Source of the DNA: Pseudomonadota bacterium
Lineage (GTDB): Bacteria > Pseudomonadota > Alphaproteobacteria > Rhizobiales > Methyloligellaceae
Direction: 5' to 3'
DNA: 10,169 bases
NCBI GenBank assembly: GCA_022567275.1
Contig: JADFHH010000027.1
Coordinates: forward strand, 1-10,169
Each line of letters starts with the position of its first letter. Position 1 is the stretch's first letter. The notes beneath the pieces were generated by a model, which did no database searches, was not told where the DNA came from, and worked only from the letters and a program-made list of their open reading frames with translations. This document shows positions 1-7,274 of this stretch, piece by piece. A program made the translations under genes and the position numbers.

Positions 1-273
1 TGTATTCGCTCGTCGGGCAAACTCGCCCACTGTTTTGTGGTCATAAGATAGTCCAGAATCCCACTCAGTGCCCTCTGGCTCAATGCGGTAATGGGGTGAC
101 ACACCGCTGCCGGTTATGCCGAGCCGAACTTGCACAGGTTCATCTGTATCTCGACGCAAACGAACCAGATTGCCGAACACTTCCCTTACATATTTATCCC
201 GATCGCCAAGAGTATTTAGTCTCTCCGCAACATCCAGAATCGTTGTGGCTTGGTCCAAGGATCGACCTGCCAT
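1..273 (-). CDS. Unrecognised protein, 5' part only (runs off left edge)
   Basis: The minus strand is open for 91 codons from an ATG at 273 down to base 1 with no stop, so this is the N-terminal part of a gene that continues outside the window. An AGGAG ribosome binding site (CTCCT at 282-286 on the plus strand) sits 8 bases before the ATG, which fixes the start well. The protein begins MAGRSLDQATTILDVAERLN and is mostly charged and soluble, with no signal peptide or membrane segment. The first 45 residues look helical and are rich in Arg and Asp. From about residue 46 the sequence reads like beta strands with Gly and Ser turns (QVRLGITGSGVSPHYRIEPE). I recognise no family. It lies 91 bases downstream of eipB on the same strand but has its own candidate promoter, so it is probably a separate unit. 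That it is a real gene is well supported; its function is unknown. Confidence 0.7.
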   Translation of the reverse strand, partial: MAGRSLDQATTILDVAERLNTLGDRDKYVREVFGNLVRLRRDTDEPVQVRLGITGSGVSPHYRIEPEGTEWDSGLSYDHKTVGEFARRANT

Positions 274-326
274 GCAATCATCTCCTATGCCTTCCGCTAA
301 GCATATAGGAACTCCGCACCGGATTT

Positions 327-355
327 AAGATACGTCAAGAGGGGCAGAATTTCAA
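327..355 (-). promoter_or_regulatory. Candidate sigma70 promoter for the left-edge gene
   Basis: On the minus strand TTGAAA (350-355) is followed after exactly 17 bases by TATCTT (327-332). These match the -35 and -10 consensus at 5 and 4 of 6 positions. Transcription would start near base 320, giving a leader of about 47 bases that includes the AGGAG site of the downstream gene. It sits just after the eipB stop codon, and no hairpin terminator is visible between the two genes. This is prediction from the sequence only. Confidence 0.45.
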
Positions 356-364
356 ACTGACCCA

Positions 365-1222
365 CTACTCGCAGTCCGGCAATGGCCCGATCTCCAGCGA
401 ACTCAATTCACCCTTGATGACGAAATCGCCATAATCTATCTGAAGCTCTCGACTTATTCCGTTGTTATACAAGCGAAAACTTAGCTGGTAGGCGGGCAGT
501 TCCTCAATTTTGTCCGCGCTATCGAAATAGCTGATCGATACGCGCCAGGAGTCAAGCTTATCGAGCATCTTATCATTCGCCACCCGCTTGGCGGGACGCT
601 TTACGCCGGGGGCCAATCGCTTGCCGATGAACGTGGTTGTCGAATAGACCTTGTCACCCTTGCTTGAACCGTCAAAGACACGCGCCTGAAGGAGCTTGTT
701 CCCCATCCGCGCCGCAGCGAGAATTGCCATTGAGTGCTGGGTGGGAAACAGAACGGGCCCCTCGACTTTCACGATTTTCTCCTGTGGAACGCTGATGCGC
801 ACATCCACATGGCCATCGCTATCGGAACGTCTGGCATCGCCGCTGGTGGATTCTTCCAAAGACCGTCCGAGATAATGACTGTTGTTGAAACGATAGAGTT
901 TGCCGGCCCCGTGCTCCCAGGTGGATGAGCGCAAATCCGAGATGCTGGAACGTCCGGTCTGTGCCTGCACGCGGGTCACCATCCGCATATTCATGGTGTA
1001 TCCGTCGCAGCCGGACCCGGCAAAATCAAACACCATGCGGCCCTGGACAGAGGAAATGCCCGCCGCCGGCCTGGTGTCGTCGAGAGACATTTCATAAACG
1101 GCGCGATGCGGCGCCAGCTTCGCGGCGCCGATCGGGGCAAACACATTGGCTGGAGCAATCGCAAGCCCGATGCCGAAAGCTGCGAGATATTTCGCGCCGG
1201 ATTTCCACTGTGCGTATGTCAT
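365..1222 (-). CDS. eipB: EipB family cell envelope integrity protein (DUF1849)
   Basis: This is a periplasmic protein of the EipB/DUF1849 family, which in Brucella is needed for envelope integrity and forms a spiral beta-sheet structure. The start at 1222 gives 285 residues with a typical export signal: Lys7 and Lys11, then a hydrophobic core at about residues 12-23 and a run of small residues suited to signal peptidase before LAPHRAVYEMSL, where the conserved domain begins. The reading frame stays open to a TTG at 1333, and an ATG at 1264 is a second candidate, but neither gives a better signal sequence. No strong ribosome binding site precedes any of them. Two cysteines, C72 in GSGCDGY and C284 in the C-terminal PLPDCE, correspond to the family's conserved disulfide pair. 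The family assignment is firm; the exact start is less so. The gene is divergent from the Rid-like gene. Confidence 0.88.
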   Translation of the reverse strand: MTYAQWKSGAKYLAAFGIGLAIAPANVFAPIGAAKLAPHRAVYEMSLDDTRPAAGISSVQGRMVFDFAGSGCDGYTMNMRMVTRVQAQTGRSSISDLRSSTWEHGAGKLYRFNNSHYLGRSLEESTSGDARRSDSDGHVDVRISVPQEKIVKVEGPVLFPTQHSMAILAAARMGNKLLQARVFDGSSKGDKVYSTTTFIGKRLAPGVKRPAKRVANDKMLDKLDSWRVSISYFDSADKIEELPAYQLSFRLYNNGISRELQIDYGDFVIKGELSSLEIGPLPDCE

Positions 1223-1290
1223 CTGTGACGTGCTGTGTTTCTCTGCCTGGAGCAGAATCACCATCGCCCAAATTTCGTAAACATAGATGA

Positions 1291-1320
1291 ATAATACGGC
1301 CAATAGATAGGCCGGCACAA
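1291..1320 (-). promoter_or_regulatory. Candidate eipB promoter with a palindrome filling the spacer
   Basis: On the minus strand TTGTGC (1315-1320) and TATTAT (1291-1296) are 18 bases apart, placing transcription start near 1280-1285. That is upstream of both plausible eipB ATG codons (1264 and 1222) and downstream of the TTG at 1333. The 18-base spacer is itself an interrupted inverted repeat, CGGCC (1297-1301) and GGCCG (1310-1314) around 8 bases, which could be an operator. TTGTGC also occurs twice more just upstream, so the choice of -35 element is uncertain. Confidence 0.4.
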
Positions 1321-1349
1321 CGCCCTTGCACAAGGCACAAAAAAGCTCA

Positions 1350-1369
1350 ATGACTAGGTCATGCAGTCA
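1350..1369. repeat. Nested inverted repeats in the eipB/Rid-like divergent gap
   Basis: ATGAC-TAG-GTCAT (1350-1362) is a perfect 5-base inverted repeat around 3 bases. Overlapping it, TGACT (1351-1355) pairs with AGTCA (1365-1369). It lies 27 bases before the Rid-like ATG and about 65 bases upstream of the eipB candidate start point, a place where a dimeric regulator could act on the plus-strand cluster. I could not identify a convincing plus-strand promoter here, so its role is open. Confidence 0.3.
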
Positions 1370-1395
1370 AAGATTGTAACAGGGAACGCAAATCC

Positions 1396-1860
1396 ATGTC
1401 TGGAAACATTGAGAACCGGCTTAACGAAATGGGCATCACGTTGCCATCGGCGGCCGCCCCGGCGGCGAATTATGTCCCGTTTCACATTTTTAATCAGCAA
1501 TTGTTCATCTCCGGTCAACTGCCAATGATCGCCGGAGGGCCTGATTTCAAAGGCAAGGTCGGCGCGGACATGGATATCGCGATGGCACAGCAGGCAGCCA
1601 GGGCTTGCGCCATTAACATCCTGGCGCAAGCCAAGGCCGCGCTTGGTGAACTGGACCGTATTCAGCAGTGTCTTCACCTTGGCGCATTTGTGAATGCGGC
1701 GCCCGATTTCACCGATCATCCTGAAGTCGTCAACGGCGCATCGGATTTTCTGGTGGAAGTTCTCGGCGACAAGGGGCGCCATACCCGTTTCGCCGTTGGC
1801 GCGGGCAGCCTGCCGCGTGGTGTCGCGGTTGAAATCGCTTCGCTTTTCGCCATTGAATAA
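1396..1860 (+). CDS. Rid (YjgF/YER057c/UK114) family protein lacking the catalytic arginine
   Basis: This 154-residue protein is of the long Rid-like type. The classic RidA enzymes hydrolyse reactive enamines and imines released by PLP enzymes, forming trimers with the active site between subunits. Here the N-terminal strand (YVPFHIFNQQLFISGQLP, about residues 26-43), the HLGAFVNAAPDF segment (94-105) and the C-terminal LPRGVAVEIASLFAIE (139-154) fit the fold. Aligned with the canonical R-S-x-V-x-V-A-R-L-P motif, the position of the arginine that holds the substrate carboxylate (Arg105 in RidA) is Ser138. The glutamate of the last strand is kept (Glu146). Deaminase activity is therefore doubtful. 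AGGGA about 10 bases before the ATG supports the start. It is the first gene of the plus-strand cluster, 18 bases before the GDPD gene. Confidence 0.88.
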   Translation: MSGNIENRLNEMGITLPSAAAPAANYVPFHIFNQQLFISGQLPMIAGGPDFKGKVGADMDIAMAQQAARACAINILAQAKAALGELDRIQQCLHLGAFVNAAPDFTDHPEVVNGASDFLVEVLGDKGRHTRFAVGAGSLPRGVAVEIASLFAIE

Positions 1861-1878
1861 GCTCGAGGATCGCACGCC

Positions 1879-2622
1879 GTGGCCAAACTTAACTGGCTGA
1901 TGCGGCCGATCGCGCACCGCGGCCTGCATGACGCCGCCAGGGGCATCGTTGAAAATACGGCGTCAGCCATTCAGGCTGCCATTGACGCTGGCTACGCCAT
2001 CGAAATCGATGTGCAGGAGGCGGGCGATGGCGCGGCAATGGTTTTCCATGATAGTACGCTGGACCGGTTGACGCAGGCGAGCGGCCCGGTTGGCGCTTAC
2101 AGCTCAAAACAACTCAAACGCGTAAAATTCAAGGGTGTCCCGGACCGGTTTCAAACGCTGCCGGAGGTGTTCGAGCAGGTCGCGGGCCAGGTGCCGGTGA
2201 TAGTCGAAATCAAGAGCGATTGGCGCGCGCGCGGGCGGTTTGAGGCGCAACTGGCGCAACACTTCAACAGCTATGACGGACACGCTGCGGTCATGTCATT
2301 CGATCCGAACGCCATTGCCGCATTCGCCAGCCACGCACCCGGCATTGCCCGCGGGCTGATAGCAGATCCTTTCCGCAACCTGCAATATTGGGGGCACCTG
2401 TCTGCCTGGCAACGATTTTACATGCGCCATCTGTTCACCACCCCCATCGCCAGACCGCATTTCGTGGCCTATGATATTGCAGGGTTGCCATCGCTCGCCC
2501 CGGCCATCTGGCGGCTGCTGACAAACCGGACGCTGCTGACATGGACAGTGCGAAGCGACGCCGAGCACGCGCGCGCGCAGCGCTGGGCCGACGCGATGAT
2601 CTTTGAGGGGTTCAGGCCCTGA
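1879..2622 (+). CDS. Glycerophosphodiester phosphodiesterase, cytoplasmic type
   Basis: This is a 247-residue GDPD-family enzyme that hydrolyses glycerophosphodiesters (deacylated phospholipid head groups) to glycerol-3-phosphate and an alcohol. It has no signal peptide or membrane segment, so it should act in the cytoplasm, like UgpQ. The TIM-barrel signatures are present: His13-Arg14-Gly in AHRGLHD, Glu25-Asn26 in VENT, the metal ligands Glu42 and Asp44 in IEIDVQ, the second catalytic histidine His57 in FHDSTLDRLT, and Glu110/Lys112 in VIVEIKSDW. The C-terminal TWTVRSD and MIFEGF segments are also typical. Translation starts at GTG, with GAGGA 9 bases upstream. It follows the Rid-like gene by 18 bases and precedes the FemAB-like gene by 31, so the genes are probably co-transcribed. 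Metabolic use is inferred from the family; the exact substrate is unknown. Confidence 0.93.
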   Translation: MAKLNWLMRPIAHRGLHDAARGIVENTASAIQAAIDAGYAIEIDVQEAGDGAAMVFHDSTLDRLTQASGPVGAYSSKQLKRVKFKGVPDRFQTLPEVFEQVAGQVPVIVEIKSDWRARGRFEAQLAQHFNSYDGHAAVMSFDPNAIAAFASHAPGIARGLIADPFRNLQYWGHLSAWQRFYMRHLFTTPIARPHFVAYDIAGLPSLAPAIWRLLTNRTLLTWTVRSDAEHARAQRWADAMIFEGFRP

Positions 2623-2653
2623 CGTTAGAGTATGGCCGCAATTGCGTTGAACA

Positions 2654-3865
2654 ATGGGTGATGCAGAACAAATTCTCGTTAAGATTGTGCCGGACATCAC
2701 CACGCTCGATGCGGCCCAATGGGATGGCTGCGCCAATCCAGATTCTTATGATAAAACATTAGATAACTCATATAATCCATTCATATCATACGCATTTCTT
2801 TCCGCGCTTGAAGAGAGTGGCTCTGCCGTTGCCGAGACCGGCTGGGCGCCGCGGCATCTTGTGCTGGAGGATGGATCGGGCGGTATGCTGGCTTGCATGC
2901 CCTGCTATCTCAAGGCACACAGCCAGGGCGAATATATCTTCGATCATGGCTGGGCCGACGCATTCGAACGCGCGGGCGGACGCTATTATCCCAAGCTTCT
3001 CTCCGGGGTTCCCTTCACCCCGGTCACGGGGCGGCGGCTGCTGGTTCCAAAGGCCGAGGATGCGGATATGCGCGAGCGTTATCTGCTGAATGGGGCCGCC
3101 TCGCTACTCGACCGGCATCATCTCTCCTCGCTCCATCTCAACTTTCTGACACGGGATGAGTGGCAACGCGCCGGGAAGATGGGTCTGTTGCTGCGCACCG
3201 GCCAGCAATTTCACTGGTGCAATGAGGGCTATGAAAATTTCGATGATTTCACCGCCTCGCTCACCTCGCGCAAGCGCAAGCTTATCAAGCGTGAACGGCG
3301 CGAGGCGTGCCGCGATGGCATCACGATCAAACTGCTCACCGGCAGCGATCTCAAGGAATCCCACTGGGACACTTTTTACCATTTCTATACCGATACCGGC
3401 GCGCGCAAATGGGGAGCCCCCTATCTCACACGCGACTTTTTCAGCCTTGTCGGCCAGAGCATGGCGGAGCATATCCTGCTGATCCTGTGCGAACGGGGCG
3501 GGCGCGCAATCGCCGGCGCGCTGAATTTTATCGGCGGCGACACGCTCTATGGCCGCTATTGGGGCTGCGTGGAAGACCACAGATTTCTGCATTTCGAAGC
3601 CTGCTATTACCAGGCCATCGACTATGCGATCGCCCACGGTTTGGCGCGCGTCGAAGCCGGGGCGCAGGGGCCGCACAAGCTGGCCCGCGGTTATCTGCCG
3701 CAAACGACCTATAGCGCGCATTTGATCGCCGATTCCTCTCTCAGTTCCGCGGTGGAGGATTTTCTCGCCCGTGAACGCGACTTTGTGGCGATGGAAAACC
3801 GCGAACTGGCGCGCATGGCGCCATACCGCAAAGGGAACAAAGGCGGCGGCGCCGAGGATGCTTGA
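2654..3865 (+). CDS. FemAB-like / GNAT-fold protein (DUF482, PF04339-type)
   Basis: This 403-residue protein belongs to the FemAB-like family once called DUF482, with acyltransferase-type (GNAT) folds related to enzymes that add amino acids to peptidoglycan. Its real substrate is unknown. Family hallmarks are NPFISYAFLSALEESGS (41-57), the Gly-rich first domain with LLSGVPFTPVTGRRLL, the basic helix SRKRKLIKRERREA in mid-protein, and the second domain ending in GAQGPHKLARGYLP. No export signal is visible, so it should be cytosolic. An in-frame TGA at 2648-2650 rules out any earlier start, but no clear ribosome binding site precedes the ATG; coupling to the GDPD gene 31 bases upstream is possible. 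Residues 30-40 (DSYDKTLDNSY) look like an insertion before NPF and are coded by AT-rich DNA unlike the rest of the gene. Confidence 0.88.
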   Translation: MGDAEQILVKIVPDITTLDAAQWDGCANPDSYDKTLDNSYNPFISYAFLSALEESGSAVAETGWAPRHLVLEDGSGGMLACMPCYLKAHSQGEYIFDHGWADAFERAGGRYYPKLLSGVPFTPVTGRRLLVPKAEDADMRERYLLNGAASLLDRHHLSSLHLNFLTRDEWQRAGKMGLLLRTGQQFHWCNEGYENFDDFTASLTSRKRKLIKRERREACRDGITIKLLTGSDLKESHWDTFYHFYTDTGARKWGAPYLTRDFFSLVGQSMAEHILLILCERGGRAIAGALNFIGGDTLYGRYWGCVEDHRFLHFEACYYQAIDYAIAHGLARVEAGAQGPHKLARGYLPQTTYSAHLIADSSLSSAVEDFLARERDFVAMENRELARMAPYRKGNKGGGAEDA

Positions 3866-3926
3866 CCCTTGCCGCCAGACCTGAGACACACACCGCGCAC
3901 CCATCCCGGCCAAAGAGAGAGCATCC

Positions 3927-4352
3927 ATGACCTACGACGACAATAATGTGTTCGCCAGAATTCTGCGCGGCGAACTGCCATGTCACAAGGTGTATGAGGA
4001 CGATGAAACATTCGCCTTCCTGGACATTATGCCACGCGCCGATGGTCATACGCTGGTCATACCCAAGGCGCCCTCGGTGAGCATTTTCGATACGCCCCCG
4101 GACACGCTGTGCATCTTGCTGCGCAGCGTGCAAAAACTTGCCCCCGCGGTGCGCGACGCGATGGCAGCGGAGGGTATTTTGATCCAGCAATTCAATGAAG
4201 CGGCGGCAGGGCAGATGGTGTTCCACATCCATTTTCACATCGTCCCGCGCTGGAGCGATGTCGCGCTGAAACCGCATACAGGCGAGATGGAAGATTCTGA
4301 AGTGCTGGAGGAAAATGCGGGGAAAATCCGCGACGCCATAGCCGGGACTTAA
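3927..4352 (+). CDS. HIT family protein (histidine triad hydrolase)
   Basis: This is a 141-residue histidine triad protein, a class that hydrolyses or transfers nucleoside monophosphates, for example from adenosine phosphoramidates or dinucleotides. The active-site triad HIHFHIV places His100, His102 and His104, of which the middle one is the usual nucleophile. The N-terminal FARILRGELPCHKVYEDD and LDIMPRADGHTLVIPK (residues 32-47) are standard for the bacterial Hint-like branch. The ATG follows an AGAGAG-rich site about 6 bases upstream. It is the last gene of the plus-strand cluster, 61 bases after the FemAB-like gene, and its stop lies 9 bases from the stop of the convergent clpA. The family is certain; the natural substrate is not. 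Confidence 0.95.
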   Translation: MTYDDNNVFARILRGELPCHKVYEDDETFAFLDIMPRADGHTLVIPKAPSVSIFDTPPDTLCILLRSVQKLAPAVRDAMAAEGILIQQFNEAAAGQMVFHIHFHIVPRWSDVALKPHTGEMEDSEVLEENAGKIRDAIAGT

Positions 4353-4361
4353 ATAAACAGC

Positions 4362-6845
4362 TTATTTCGCCGGCAGCGGCACTTTGGGAACCGGGCTCGA
4401 CTCGCTGGAACCGTCCGAACCGGATGATTTGGGCGGTTTTGACCTGGGCTTGCGCTTTACGGTCTTTGGCCCGCCTTGGACAAGCGTTTTGGCCCGGCTC
4501 TTTTTCTTCGCGCCCGTCCTGCCCTTCTTGCCGCTGCCGGGCTTGATTTTCGCCGCCGGGCCTTCCAGATACTCGAAGTCCAGGCGCTTGCCCTTGGTCC
4601 CGTCCTTGTCCTTGACGATGACGCGCACCACGCCGCCGGATTTGAGTTTGCCAAACAGCAGCTCATCGGCAAGCGGCCGCTTGATATGCTCCTGGATCAC
4701 GCGCGAGAGCGCACGTGCGCCGAATTTGTCGTCGAACCCCTTGGCCGCCAGCCAGGCATTGGCGTCGCTGGTCAATTCGATGGTCACATTTCGGTCGTGC
4801 AACTGCGCCTCGAGTTCAAAAATAAATTTCTCGACCACTTTTGAGATCACCTCCGGCGGGAGGCTGGAGAACGAGATGGTCGCATCCAGCCGGTTGCGGA
4901 ATTCCGGCGTGAACATGCGGTTGATCGCTTCCACGTCATCGCCTTCGCGCTTGGTGTTGCTGAAGCCGATAGACGCCTTGGCGAGCTCCGCCGCGCCCGC
5001 ATTGGTGGTCATGATCAGCACCACATTGCGGAAATCGACCTTCTTGCCATTGTTGTCGGTAAGCGTTCCGTGATCCATCACCTGCAGCAGGATATTGAAC
5101 AGATCGTTGTGCGCTTTCTCGATCTCGTCGAGCAGTAGAACGCAGTGCGGATTTTGATCGACCCCGTCGGTCAGCAACCCGCCCTGGTCGAACCCGACAT
5201 AACCCGGAGGCGCGCCGATCAGCCGCGACACGGTGTGGCGTTCCATATATTCCGACATGTCGAAGCGCAGCAATTCGACGCCAAGCTGACGCGCAAGTTG
5301 GCGCGCGACTTCGGTTTTGCCGACGCCAGTCGGCCCTGAAAACAAATAGCAGCCAATCGGCTTTTCCGGTTCGCGAAGCCCGGCGCGCGCGAGCTTGATG
5401 GCCGAGGACAGCGCCGCGATCGCCTGCTCCTGACCGAACACCACACGCTGCAAATCGCGTTCGAGATTTTGCAGCACTTCAAAATCCGACTTGGAGATGG
5501 TTTTTGGCGGAATGCGCGCCATGGTCGCCACCGCCGCCTCGATATCCTTCACGCCAATGGTCTTTCTCCGGCGGTGTTTTGGCACCAGCATTTGTGAAGC
5601 GCCGGTTTCATCGATGACGTCGATCGCCTTGTCGGGCAAGCGGCGGTCATGGATGTATCTGGCGGAAAGCTCGACCGCCGATGTGATCGCCTGAGCGGTG
5701 TAGCGGATGTTGTGAAACTCTTCGTAATAAGGCTTCAGCCCTTTGAGAATGGCGATGGTGTCCTCGATGCTCGGCTCCTTCAGATCGATTTTCTGGAAGC
5801 GGCGGACAAGCGCGCGGTCCTTCTCGAAATGCTGACGGTATTCCTTGTAGGTGGTCGAGCCGATGCAACGCAGCGTGCCATTCTGCAGCGCCGGTTTCAG
5901 TAAATTGGAGGCGTCCATGGCGCCGCCGGACGTGGCGCCCGCACCAATCACCGTATGAATTTCATCGATGAACATGATGCCGCCGGGATAGGCCTCGATC
6001 TCGCGCACCACGGCCTTGAGCCGCTCCTCGAAATCGCCGCGGTAGCGCGTGCCCGCGAGCAGGGCACCCATATCCAGCTGGAAGATGGTGGAGTTCTCAA
6101 GCACCTCTGGCACTTCGCCGCGCACGATGCGCCGCGCCAGGCCTTCGGCCACGGCGGTTTTGCCAACGCCCGGCTCGCCGACAAACAGCGGATTATTCTT
6201 CTGCCGGCGGCACAGCACCTGGATGGTGCGGCGAATCTCCGCTTCGCGCCCGATCAACGGGTCGATACGCCCTTCGCGCGCCTTGGCATTGAGATTGACG
6301 CAATAAAGTTCCAGCGCGTCGGCGCGGTGTTTCTTGTCATCCGGGCCGTCCATGGTCGCGGCATCGTCGCTCGCCCCGCGCACCTCGCGCGGCTCGGATA
6401 GCCCCGCGCGCTTGGCGATGCCATGGCTGATATAATTCACCGCGTCGAAGCGCGTCATATCCTGTTCCTGAAGGAAAAAGGCGGCATGGCTCTCACGCTC
6501 GGCGAAAATCGCGATCAGAACATTCGCGCCCGTCACCTCCTCGCGTCCCGATGACTGCACATGCACAACCGCGCGGTGAATAACCCTTTGGAACCCGGCC
6601 GTGGGCTGGGCTTCTGAGTGATCGTCCAGGATCAAGCTCTCAAGTTCGTCGTCGATATACCCGATCAGCTTGGAGCGGATTTCGTCGAGATCGACATCGC
6701 AGGCGCGCAAAACCGCCGACGCATCGCCGTCATCGAGCAGCGCCAGGAGCAGATGCTCCAGAGTCGCATATTCGTGGCTGCGCTCATTGGCGAATTCCAG
6801 CGCCGCGTGCAGCGCATCTTCAAGACTGGACGAAAATGACGTCAC
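4362..6845 (-). CDS. clpA: ATP-dependent Clp protease ATP-binding subunit ClpA
   Basis: ClpA is the hexameric AAA+ unfoldase that feeds substrates into the ClpP peptidase and takes N-degron substrates from ClpS. The 827 residues hold, in order: the ClpS-binding N-domain (about 1-145), first AAA domain with Walker A GEPGVGKT (223-230) and Walker B IMFIDE (290-295), and second AAA domain with Walker A GPTGVGKT (504-511) and Walker B VLLLDE (569-574). The ClpP-docking IGF loop is at 626-628 (KASIGFSN). After the last domain (near 760) comes a 60-70 residue tail rich in Lys, Arg, Ser, Gly and Pro, absent from E. coli ClpA (758 residues). Translation starts at GTG 10 bases after the clpS stop. An AAGGAG overlapping the end of clpS lies 13 bases upstream, suggesting translational coupling. 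Identification is certain. Confidence 0.98.
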   Translation of the reverse strand: MTSFSSSLEDALHAALEFANERSHEYATLEHLLLALLDDGDASAVLRACDVDLDEIRSKLIGYIDDELESLILDDHSEAQPTAGFQRVIHRAVVHVQSSGREEVTGANVLIAIFAERESHAAFFLQEQDMTRFDAVNYISHGIAKRAGLSEPREVRGASDDAATMDGPDDKKHRADALELYCVNLNAKAREGRIDPLIGREAEIRRTIQVLCRRQKNNPLFVGEPGVGKTAVAEGLARRIVRGEVPEVLENSTIFQLDMGALLAGTRYRGDFEERLKAVVREIEAYPGGIMFIDEIHTVIGAGATSGGAMDASNLLKPALQNGTLRCIGSTTYKEYRQHFEKDRALVRRFQKIDLKEPSIEDTIAILKGLKPYYEEFHNIRYTAQAITSAVELSARYIHDRRLPDKAIDVIDETGASQMLVPKHRRRKTIGVKDIEAAVATMARIPPKTISKSDFEVLQNLERDLQRVVFGQEQAIAALSSAIKLARAGLREPEKPIGCYLFSGPTGVGKTEVARQLARQLGVELLRFDMSEYMERHTVSRLIGAPPGYVGFDQGGLLTDGVDQNPHCVLLLDEIEKAHNDLFNILLQVMDHGTLTDNNGKKVDFRNVVLIMTTNAGAAELAKASIGFSNTKREGDDVEAINRMFTPEFRNRLDATISFSSLPPEVISKVVEKFIFELEAQLHDRNVTIELTSDANAWLAAKGFDDKFGARALSRVIQEHIKRPLADELLFGKLKSGGVVRVIVKDKDGTKGKRLDFEYLEGPAAKIKPGSGKKGRTGAKKKSRAKTLVQGGPKTVKRKPRSKPPKSSGSDGSSESSPVPKVPLPAK

Positions 6846-6855
6846 CGGGCCAATC

Positions 6856-7185
6856 TCACTCCTTTTCCATCGTGCATTGCAGGGGATGTTCGTTCTGCCT
6901 GGAGAAATTCACCACCTGGGTCACTTTGGTTTCGGCCACTTCAAAGGTATAGACGCCGCACATACCGACACCCTTTTGATGGACATGAAGCATGATACGT
7001 GTCGCGTCTTCCTGCGACTTATTGAAAAAGTGCTCCAGAATATAAACCACGAATTCCATCGGCGTATAGTCATCATTCAGCAGCAGCACTTTGTAGAGGC
7101 TGGGCTTTTTTGTCTTCGGCCGGGTCTTTGTGACGATATCCGTACCGGCATCGCCGGGGCGCCGTGTTGTATCCTTCTGCGACAT
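6856..7185 (-). CDS. clpS: ATP-dependent Clp protease adaptor ClpS
   Basis: ClpS recognises proteins with destabilising N-terminal residues and hands them to ClpA for degradation by ClpAP. The start at 7185 gives 109 residues, close to the family norm, with an AGAGAG site 8 bases upstream; the frame is open to an ATG at 7230 but those 15 extra residues are not family-like. After a flexible basic N-terminal arm (1-28) comes the core: YKVLLLNDDYTPMEFVV contains Asn37, Asp38, Asp39, Thr41 and Met43, and MLHVHQKG contains Met65 and His69. These correspond to the residues forming the N-degron pocket in E. coli ClpS. The end NEHPLQCTMEKE is also characteristic. It is the first gene of a clpS-clpA operon (10-base gap), the usual alphaproteobacterial arrangement. 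Confidence 0.97.
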   Translation of the reverse strand: MSQKDTTRRPGDAGTDIVTKTRPKTKKPSLYKVLLLNDDYTPMEFVVYILEHFFNKSQEDATRIMLHVHQKGVGMCGVYTFEVAETKVTQVVNFSRQNEHPLQCTMEKE

Positions 7186-7230
7186 CTCGAAAACTCTCTG
7201 TTCAATTGAGTCCTGAAATCGACATATCAT

Positions 7231-7260
7231 AGTCTAACGGTTTCTTGCCCCTGTCCGCAA
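7231..7260 (-). promoter_or_regulatory. Weak candidate clpS-clpA promoter
   Basis: On the minus strand TTGCGG (7255-7260) and TAGACT (7231-7236) are 18 bases apart; a better -10 hexamer, TATGAT (7226-7231), overlaps but has no matching -35 at normal distance. Start of transcription near 7220 would leave a leader of about 35 bases with the clpS ribosome binding site. A promoter must exist in 7186-7310, because an intrinsic terminator insulates clpS from the phasin gene upstream; this is only the best guess for its position. Confidence 0.3.
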
Positions 7261-7274
7261 ATCATAACCTGTTT

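Noticed and set aside
96..328. Two plus-strand frames of 70 codons at the left edge
   Set aside because: They lack ribosome binding sites and lie opposite the minus-strand partial gene, which has a good start signal.
3104..3928. Minus-strand frame of 274 codons opposite the FemAB-like gene
   Set aside because: It is antisense to a well-supported gene, and its composition reflects the opposite strand's codons.
4351..4367. Inverted repeat AAATAA/TTATTT between HIT and clpA as a bidirectional terminator
   Set aside because: The stem is six A-T pairs around five bases, too weak for an intrinsic terminator, and most of it is just the two facing stop codons.
4384..5073. Long plus-strand frame of 229 codons across clpA
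   Set aside because: It lies fully opposite clpA, has no ribosome binding site or family resemblance, and is explained by GC-rich codon use on the other strand.
7208..7212. GAGTC (GANTC methylation site) in the clpS leader
   Set aside because: Single GANTC sites are expected often by chance, and there is no nearby CtrA-like box here.
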